Below, piece after piece: positions 1 through 9,900 of a stretch of 64,000 nucleotides of DNA (position 1 is the stretch's first letter; each line of letters opens with the position of its first letter). Source of the stretch: Mesostigma viride (lineage: Eukaryota; Streptophyta; Mesostigmatophyceae; Mesostigmatales; Mesostigmataceae); the NCBI GenBank assembly GCA_009746045.1, contig RPFO01000406.1, positions 3,409,701-3,473,700 on the forward strand, given 5' to 3'. The notes below the pieces were generated by a model. The model was not told the origin of the DNA, did not search any database, and saw only the letters and a program-made list of their open reading frames with translations. The position numbers and the translations under genes are program-made.

Positions 1-906
1 CTGCAGCACTACAACAAAGCCATGGTACGCGGGGCATGCCAAAATGTGGGAGAAGCGCCCCGTTGGATGCTCCTTCCTGACACCCGCCCTGCCCCGCGGT
101 TGCGGCGGGAGGCGTGTCGCTCAGTTGATAGAGAAGTTGCTGGGGGAGGGGGGGGGGGGGAAGGGGGGGAGAGTGTGGTAGTCCTCATGCTTGGAGCACA
201 GAAGCAGTGTTTTTGTCGCCTACACATGCTTGGACGTCTGCACATGCTTGAACGACTGACCTGCTGCTCTCCGCACCCTCGCGGTGACCCAAGGGTACAA
301 CAGGGCGTGCCTGCGTTGCAGCCGAAGGTTTCCACCTGGCGTGATCCCTATAGCATGTTCTCCTACTACTGTATCGTGCTCCCTAATGCAGTCCCCATAG
401 CTGCCTGAACTGGTGCATTTTTTTGCTAACATTGCCGTGTGGTTTTTGGATCCTCTTGTGCCCCCCCCCCCCCCCCGCTCCCAGGTGGACCAGGATAACC
501 TGGCGTCCCTGCTAAACGGCGGCCAGACGCTGTCGCTGGCGGCCGGCATGTCCGCGGTGCTCTACCTGGCCTGCGTGGGCGTAGGCAAGGGAACGATGAC
601 GGTGGGCGACCTGGTCATGGCCAATGGGCTGCTGCTGCAACTGTGGGCGCCGCTGCAGTTCCTGGGCTATTTTTACCGCGAGTTCCGCCAGTGCCTCGTC
701 GATATGGAGTCAGTGTTTGATACTCTGCGGTACGTGCGGCAGAATTCTGGCAGTTGATGCCTCCCTCATTAGACTAGGAGAACGGGGCACCGCTACGGCG
801 CACGTGGTGGTGTTAGGCACACAAACATACAAATATACAAACAAATGTGCAAACAGACAAGCCAGCCAACCAACCAACCAGCCAGCCAGCCAGCCAGCCA
901 GCCAGC

Positions 907-988
<82 letters not shown>

Positions 989-3900
989 ACCAACCAACCA
1001 ACCCACCCACACGCAAACAGACAAACAAGGAAACAAAGAAACAAACAAGCAAGCAAGCAAGCAAAGAAACAAGCAGACAAACAGACAAACAGACAGACAA
1101 ACAAACAAACAAACAAACAAACAAACAAACAAACAAACAAACAAACAAACAAACAAACAAACAAACAAACAAACAAACAAACAAACAAATAAACAAACAA
1201 ACAAACAAACAAACAAACAAACAAACAAACAAAACAAAACAAATAAGTAAAACAAGCAAAACAAGTTAACAAGAACATAGAGCGCATGCCTCCCTCATTA
1301 GACCAGTAAAAGGGCCGACTCACATCTCACTGGAGTGGGGCAGCCGAGAGAGCTGATGTGTGGGACGTCACCATGCCTCTATGGGTGCACAAGTATTTAT
1401 TCCCTGTCCTCGTCGGCACGATCCTGTTTCCTGTGCTCGTCAGCATGCTCATACAGCCTGGGGTAAGCTCACTTCTGCTTATCAAACCTTTGGATTTTGC
1501 CATGGCCGCAGCTTCATGCATGGCAGGGCAGCGGGTGAACCCTTTTCTTAGGGAAGGCTTCTGTATGGGGACACCAGGTGGAGCGCCCACTCTTATGCTG
1601 GCCCTGTCCCTGAGCCTCCATCCCCCTTGGCACCTTCTTTCCTTGGTGCCTGCATGGCTGTGGTGATGTTCGCAGGACGCACACCACGCTGCCGGACGGC
1701 ACGATCGAGTTCCCAAACCCCCACCAGGGCGCGGGCTTGCGCGTGAAGCTCCAGAACGTAAAGTTTGGCTACAATTCGGCGAAACTGGTGAGTCTCGTGT
1801 CCTTTGTGGTTTGGCCGGTTTCGTCATGCCTCCATGGTTTCAGTTGGTAGCAATAAATATGCTGCAAGGCAGGGTCGTCGTTTGTGTTTGGATGGCAAGC
1901 GGGGTACCAGCCGCACAATGGCCTGTTCTTTTTTACTAAAAGCATGTTTCTTCTGCCAGAATTAGTTGAGCCATGCCCTGGCCACGCGCGTCCAGCCCAG
2001 GTGCTGTGCCCCCGGATGAGTGCGGCCTGCCTGCCTGCCTGCCACCTGCGCCCCAGTCTTCCGGCTCTACCCGGCGTGTGCGCGGCGTGTGCGTGCCCCC
2101 CTGCGGTACCCGGCTTGTGTGCGTGTGTTGCTACTGCCTAGCCACGTGGGCATGCGTGATGGCATGGGCGCATGTTACAAGGGTACGATTCGGACGCGCG
2201 TGGCCTACTCGGGTGATGGCATGGACGCACATCGAGTGACAAGAATACTACTTTGGTCCAGTCATTGCGTTGCCTGAAGCTTCCCGTTTTGAAAAATGCC
2301 CTTAGGCCAGGTCATGCCAGTGGTGGCAGGGCTCACTCTCTGAGCTAAGTGTGATTAGCAATTGCACCCAGTGGGCACGTATACCGCCATCCATTCTGCT
2401 GACTGGCCCTGTACCTTGGTTCCCTGGCCCTGGGCGCCTTTCCCTCCCTGCCAGGTTCTTCGAGGGATAAATCTTGAGATCGCCAGTGGCCAGAGCGTTG
2501 CGGTGGTTGGGCCCTCGGGCTCTGGCAAGGTACGCTGCCATGCGCAATCTTTTGTGCATGCGTTTTGTAACTCATGCGCCGGTTTTTGTCATGTACAACG
2601 CCTGCACTTGCATCGTGGGGTCTACCTCCACATGCGGTTGCAAACGGCACGTCTAGCATGCGCGTGGCCACATGCAATAGCCGACCATGTCTTGGAGCAC
2701 CTGAACCAGCAACCCTGGAGCTACTTACTGTTATAGGAGCCATTTTGTCCTCTTCTCTTGTACGTGTGGGTATGAAACATGCCTGCAACATAGCCAACTC
2801 TCGGCTCCGTCTCCTCGACCGGGTGCCTTCCGCCCATGGGCCAGGGTGGTCTTCCTGGCAAGCACCTCAAGCAGATTGTGGTAGTACCCCCGCAGCTATG
2901 ATGCGTTTTCTGGCGTGGGGATATATAGATCACGGCTCGTTCCCCGCCTCTCTTGCTTGGTGGCAGCATCCATGGACCGCGCGGGTGCCTGCGCGGTGCA
3001 TGCTGGTGCTGTCACACGTTGGCTCGCCTGCAGGGCCATGGACGTGGTTTCCTGTAGATCGCGGTGCTGCCTGTTGCTGCTGCCCACTGGGCCGCATGCT
3101 CACCGCGGCCTGTTGCTGCTGCCCACTGGGCCGCATGCTCACCACTGCCTGTTGTATGTGTGTGTACGCACACACGTACGTGCTATGCTGGCGGTGTCTT
3201 AACCAGTCGACACTTGTCGCACTGCTGCTGCGCCTGTACGACACCAAGGAGGGCCACATCCGCCTCAACGACTTCAACGTGATGGACCTGACGCAGGTAG
3301 GGCGTCCTCCAACGTGATGGACCTGACGCAGGTAGGGCGTCCTCCAACGTGATGGACCTAACGCAGCCATAATGTCCTCTGTCCCCTCTGTCCCCTGTGG
3401 GTAGGGTGCCAGTGCTGGCGTTGTTATTGCGCCCCGCTCACATCTGCAACCGGTGCCAAATTTTGCAATAAAAAAAGGGATTGCGAGAGCAACTAATATA
3501 CTGTTGATGAAACTCGGTTCTGTGTGGTTTGTGTGTATCCTTGCAAAATGCGCACTGTACACAGTTGCTGTCGGTGAATGATAGTCTTCTGATCACAGAA
3601 TCCTGCTCTTTCACATATGGCTGCTTATCGGCATTCGCCCACATTTCTCCCCATTCCTACTTCAGCCTGTATATGCTGCGTGGTATTCAGTTTTTGTCAC
3701 TGGTTGCTATGAACTGCTCAAGTGCCTGATCGCAGCCTGCGGCCATGCCTGCACGCGCCGTAGGGATGGCCACCAGGCCCGACCCCTTGTCTTGCGCCCT
3801 ACGGCCATGGAGAATTTATGTCAGTATGTTAATCCCTGCACTAGGAAGCAGCTTTAGTCACGGTGCAGGCACACGCCCACCCACCCACCCGCCCGAACAA

Positions 3901-6900
3901 ACGTCCGGCGACTCCCTTTGGGATACCGTAACCAACAGCATCCGGTGAGCATGTCGGCGCCCTTTGGGATACCGTAACCAACAGCATCCGGTGAGCATGT
4001 CGGCGCCCTTTGGGATACCGTAACCAACAGCATCCGGTGAGCATGTCGGCGCCCTTTGGGATACCGTAACCAACAGCATCCGGTGAGCATGTCGGCGCAT
4101 GCGCATCATACTATTATACTCGGCGTTATTGATGACGTTATCTTGGCAGCGGAATCATCTTGGAGATGCGGCCATGCGCCGCCTGCCATGTGTCCTCATG
4201 GCTAGTCATGCCTTGCCTATGGTACATGTCACATTCACCACTCCTGCTAGCTCCGAGATGGCCACATTTATGGTGAACGCGGGGCAAGCCCAGCGTGCAT
4301 GAGCCGTCATCATGCACCGCGAATGCTATCTGGCCTCGCCCTCACAAACGCCTCCCCCCACGCGCCCATGTCCCATGTGCATTGCCTCTGTGGCAGAAAT
4401 CGTTGCGGGAGGCGGTGGCTGTGGTGCCCCAGGACACGGTCCGTTCTCCCATGAGTGGCCTCACGTTACAGGACCCATGAATGGGGAGGATGGATATGGA
4501 TGTCCCATGGAGCTGCACTGGGATCCCTGCAGGGTGGTGATACGCATTGGGCAGGGCCTGCACATGCTTGTGCTCCATCCTTGTTGTATCTGGCTCGGTC
4601 TCCTGCCTTTGTACAGGCTGCTCCTCCCTGCCTCCCCCCTCTGCCCTTTGTCCTCCCCCATGCTTTCTCGTTGGATATTGCCGCCATCCGTTGCTGTCTT
4701 CTCTCCCGCTTTTACCCATCGCATTTTTTCCTTGCTTCCCTGTTTTCCCCATTCCCCCATTCCCCCATTCCCCCATTTCCCCTCTTCCCCCCCAATCCTC
4801 CTTTCCCCCTTCCTTTCCACCCTCCCCTTCCCCCCCAATCCTCCTTTCCCCCTTCCTTTCCGCCCTCCCCTTCCCCCCCAATCCTCCTTTCCCCCTTCCT
4901 TTCCGCCCTCCCCTTCCCCCCAATCCTCCTTTCCCCCTTCCTTTCCACCCTCCCCTTCCCCCCCAATCCTCCTTTCCCCTTCCTTTCCACCCTCCCCTTC
5001 CCCCCAATCCTCTTTTCCCCCTTCCTTTCCACCCTCCTCTTCCCCCCAATCCTCCTTTCCCCCTTCCTTTCCGCCCTCCTCTTCCCCCCAATCCTCCTTT
5101 CCCCCTTCCTTTCCACCCTCCCCTTCCCCCCAATCCTCCTTTCCCCCTTCCTTTCCGCCCTCCCCTTCCCCCCAATCCTCCTTTCCCCCTTCCTTTCCAC
5201 CCTCCCCTTCCCCCCAATCCTCCTTTCCCCCTTCCTTTCCACCCTCCCCTTCCCCCCAATCCTCCTTTCCCCCTTCCTTTCCACCCTCCCCTTCCCCCCA
5301 ATCCTCTTTTCCCCTTCCTTTCCACCCTCCCCTTCCCCCCAATCCTCCTTTCCCCCTTCCTTTCCACCCTCCCCTTCCCCCCCAATCCTCTTTTCCCCCT
5401 TCCTTTCCACCCTCCCCTTCCCCCCAATCCTCCTTTCCCCCTTCCTTTCCGCCCTCCCTTCCCCCCAATCCTCCTTTCCCCCTTCCTCTCCGCCCTCCCC
5501 TTCCCCCCCAATCCTCCTTTCCCCCTTCCGTTCCACCCTCCCCTTCCCCCCCAATCCTCCTTTCCCCCTTCCTTTCCACCCTCCCCTTCCCCCCCAATCC
5601 TCTTTTCCCCCTTCCTTTCCACCCTCCTCTTCCCCCCCAATCCTCTTTTCCCCCTTCCTTTCTGCCCTCCTCATGTTTCCCTCCCACATCCACGCTGTGT
5701 GCGCACGTGTGTGCGCTTACCGCCCAGCGTATGGATGCCCAGCAGAGGAATCTCATAGTCATAGCTGTTAGCCACGCTCTGGTTGGCACTTTCCTGAATT
5801 ATGCATCTATTTGCAATAATTCCCCAGTTTCCTGCTGTCTAAATCTATCATTTTCCAGGAAAGTGTTTCCATGGGTAGAGCGTTTGATCCCCCATCCTTT
5901 ACCCCTGTCTGCTTTTGGCATTATCGGAGGCACTGCTGCTCCCCCCCCCCCCTTGTCCTCCTCTCCGACACGGTCCACGTTTCCCCTTGCCTGGTTCCGC
6001 GCTCACACGGACATGTTCTCCTACCCCAGGTCCTCTTCTCCGACACCGTCTACAACAACATCCTGTTCGGCAAACCAACGGCGACGGAAGCGGAGGTCAT
6101 TGAGGCGGCCAAGATGGCGGTGGGTTGGACATTGGTTTGTTGGTTGCGCTGTTTGTCACAGTGGTGGGCCTACCCCCCAGATGGCACTCCGTTGCCTGGA
6201 TGACACATTGGTAGTTTGCTTGGCGCCAGTATGGTCCAGGACCTGTCCCCACAATGGTGGTGGCTTGTCTGCGATCCGTCTGCGTCTATCCCGCAAATGT
6301 TGGCGCGTTGCTCTTGGGGACACAGCTCCCCCCCTTTGGGCGGCACGCTATCGCTATGCAAAGCAACCACCCACAAGCGGCTAGACTCCAAACTCAAATT
6401 AGTGTCCCATGGGTTACCAGCGCAGTGCACGAAAATCCACAACAGGTTTCCCATCCCACCCGGTCTGCTCCTATTCTGCATTCCCTTGCTCTTGGCTGTG
6501 TTTGCCGACTTCCCCCCTACCCCCCCTCACGCGCAGGAGCCGCACGTTCCTTGTTCCTTACTGCTGTACCTGACATGTGACACCCCACACACACACGCAG
6601 GAGCTGCACGAGGCCATCCTTGCGATGCCTCATGGCTACAAGACGGAAGTCGGCACGCGGGGGCTCAAGGTGGGTGATGGGGAGGGGGGAAGGGAGGGGG
6701 GGAGGGAGGAGGAAGGATTGAAACAGCTATAGCTAAGTGGCCATGGACGTAGATAACTAAGTTCATGTGAAACCTAGTATCAAATTAGTTCCCCGTCGGT
6801 GCATCTATCCTCTTCATCGATGTGATGATGGCGCCTCAAGCTGGGGCCCGTAAGAATTGGGTTCATTGTGTTAACGTTGTTCTGTCGCCGCATTCCATTG

Positions 6901-9900
6901 AGGCACCAGCTGGGGTCGCATCAGAATGAGCTGGGGCAAGTAGTTCCTTGTATTCTTCCACGCAAAAAGGCCAGAGGAAGCTGCCTGTTTACGTTGGCAG
7001 TGCCCCCGGGACTAGTTGTGTCCGTCCTCATGCTTGTCGCTGCACACACCTGAGGCTAGTGGTAGTGCGGAACAGATTATCGCCGCTCTGCGGAACGGAT
7101 GACAGGAGCGGGTCGGTCGAAGGAGAACGAGTATGGCAGCTTTTGGAGTTGGGTCAGCAACGCTCGTAGTGATTGAAAGATCGTTCACGAATAGTTGATG
7201 ACAATAAGTTGGGCCGCGTTGAAGGGCTGTGTCCCCAAAAACCTGTGCATTGTGTTGTGCTCACTTCAGCCATCAAGTGGGCAGTACATGCTACTTCCTA
7301 TGCCAACAAGGTTTCTGCCCCAAGCCAAGCACACTGGTTAGGCATAACTGATGTCTGTGATGTTGCACTGATGTGCTAGCCACGCATCAAGAGCACGGCG
7401 CCTTACCAGGCTTTCTTAAAGGGCAGAACTCCCCAGTATGCGTGCTTCTGACCACATCAGGGTGTCCCATGCCATCGCTTTACGCATCGCCGCGACCATC
7501 CCTCTTTTCGGCTACGAGCCAGTCACGTCTTTTCTGGCTTCAATCAAACTGTGGCACGCGCTGCGCCCATGCCCCCGCTCTTTCATGAGGACCTACACAC
7601 GTGTGCTTGCGGCCTAGTGTGCTCGAAAGTCGCCTCTGCGTTTGGACTAAATATCTTCACTGCTGCGCGTGCACACAACTGTTACCCTTGTCGCGGCGGG
7701 CAACCAGCTGAGCGGCGGCGAGAAGCAGCGCATCGCCATCGCGCGCGCTTTCCTCAAGGTGGGCCATGGCTGTACGAGACACAGATGGCCGTTAGGGTCA
7801 CACAGGCCTATTTACCGACAATGTTAGGGTCACACAGGCCTATTTACCGACAATGTTAGGGTTTATTTACCGACAATGTAAGGCTCCCACAGGCCTAATT
7901 ACCGTGTCGGTCATGTCGCCTGCCAGAACTCCATGTTTTATGTCAATGCCAGGGAAAGTGAAAGTCACCTCCCTTGCCGGCGCCTTAGTTTCTCGTCATC
8001 AGATATGGGGAGCGAGAGCATTTCAAGCACCTGCATTATAAAGCTGCCGTTCTTTTTTGCCGCCATTGTCATCGTAATAACCACTCCTTTTCATCTCCAT
8101 ATTTTGAACGTTGTTATCAGTTCATCATTCAGTTTCCATCATTATCATCAGCGCTTCCATAATCAGAACCATTGGCCCGTAGGGGCAAGCTCTAACTGTG
8201 CGCCGGTAGGTGAAACTTGATCTGGCATCGGGTTACATGTTGCTGCCTGCGAGCGAGCTCCTGCGGCTGCTCTCAAAGGATTAACGTCCTCCAATGAAAG
8301 AAACCGCCCCCACCAATCGATCCACGTTTTGTGTTAGTTGTATGCATGTGTTAGGAGCTACATGGGCGATGGGGTTGTTTTTCGCCTCCTTTACCCCTGC
8401 CCCCCCTTAGATGGGGAACCACACACAAGCACTCTCTCTGGGGGTAATCCGATGGTACAGTAGTGGAGCTAGGTACGGTGAAGATACCACTAGCTGTGCC
8501 CATCTAAGCATTTGTTGATGCTGACACCTCGGGGGGGCTTGCTTATTCTAACCTTGATAATTCTATCACTGCCTTTTCAATCCTTGCCTATTCTATTATT
8601 GCTTGTTCTTTCCGCCTGCACGGGGTTTGCTACCTTGTTGATTTTTTCCCAGGCGCCACGCCTTCTGATCTGCGACGAGGCCACAAGCGCACTCGACAGC
8701 GCGACCGAGGTGAGGGGGGTTTGGGAAGGTCGTGCTCGAGTGGTGAGAGGTTGGCAGGGGAGGGGCAAGCGTAGCGCACCAGGTGGCCAAGGGGTGGGTG
8801 GGTTCGCAAGGGGTTGGTAGGGTGGAAAGGGGGGAGCGGGGTGGCCAGCTGTGCCCTCTTTCATCCTTAAACACACAGGCGTGCATATCTCCTCTTGCAG
8901 TCTTGCCTGGTCACACGCCACCCATTGGTTGGATCAAAAAGGCGGGGCCGGTGGGTGGCCGGTGGGTGGCTTATTGGGGAGGGACACCACAGGACAGCAA
9001 GGGCGCACTGCCAGCACACAGGCTTGTTAGCGTCTCTCGCCCGGTGCTGCGTGGCTGTGCTCGTGTTCTCCTGCGGGATGCACAGCAGCACCTCCCATGT
9101 GCCCGCTGCTGCGTGCAAACGCGCCTGGTCCCTTCGTGGGCGGCTTGAGAGTGGGCGGTGACAACGTTGCAGGGTGCCAGGATCGAGATGTGGGATACTA
9201 TTTGCAGAGCAGAGACCTGGTATACTTGTCATGATATTTCTCCATGTTGTGATCACGTGTGACCGAGGGTGGGCCCATCTCTTGTGACCAGCTTCCCACA
9301 TACCATGTCCTTTGAATAGCTGTGTCGATGGTGGCTGCCTAGACCATCCCCCCTCCGACCATCCCCCCTCCGACCATCCCCCCTCCGACCATCCCCCCTC
9401 CGACCATCCCCCCTCCGACCATCCCCCCTCCGACCATCCCCCCTCCGACCATCCCCCTTCCGACCATCCCCCCTCCGACCATCCCCCCTCCGACCATCCC
9501 CCTCCGACCATCCCCCTCCGACCATCCCCCCTCCGACCATCCCCCTCCGACCATCCCCCTCCGACCATCCCCCCTCCGACCATCCCCCTCCGACCATCCC
9601 CCCTCCGACCATCCCCCCTCCGACCATCCCCCCTCCGACCATCCCCCCTCTGAACGTATCCACCCCCCACATGCACGCAACCGGCATTCAACAAAGCCAC
9701 TGTGCCTTAATGACTTCAACGTGCTCTAGCTTGGCATTTGGCATTGGGGGGTCACAAACCAGGTGGAGGTCATCTTTGGCGCCCTCACGTGCACGTTTTT
9801 CGTATTTTCTGTCGCTCCCTGGTGCTGTTTCCTCACATGTGCTGCGATCGCAGTCGGCCATCCTGCAGTCTCTCAAAGTACTCGCCGAGGGGCGGACATG

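Noticed and set aside
4312-6384. Long proline/serine-rich frame (690 residues) over the pyrimidine array
   Set aside because: It runs through an intron between two well-supported ABC exons in another reading frame.
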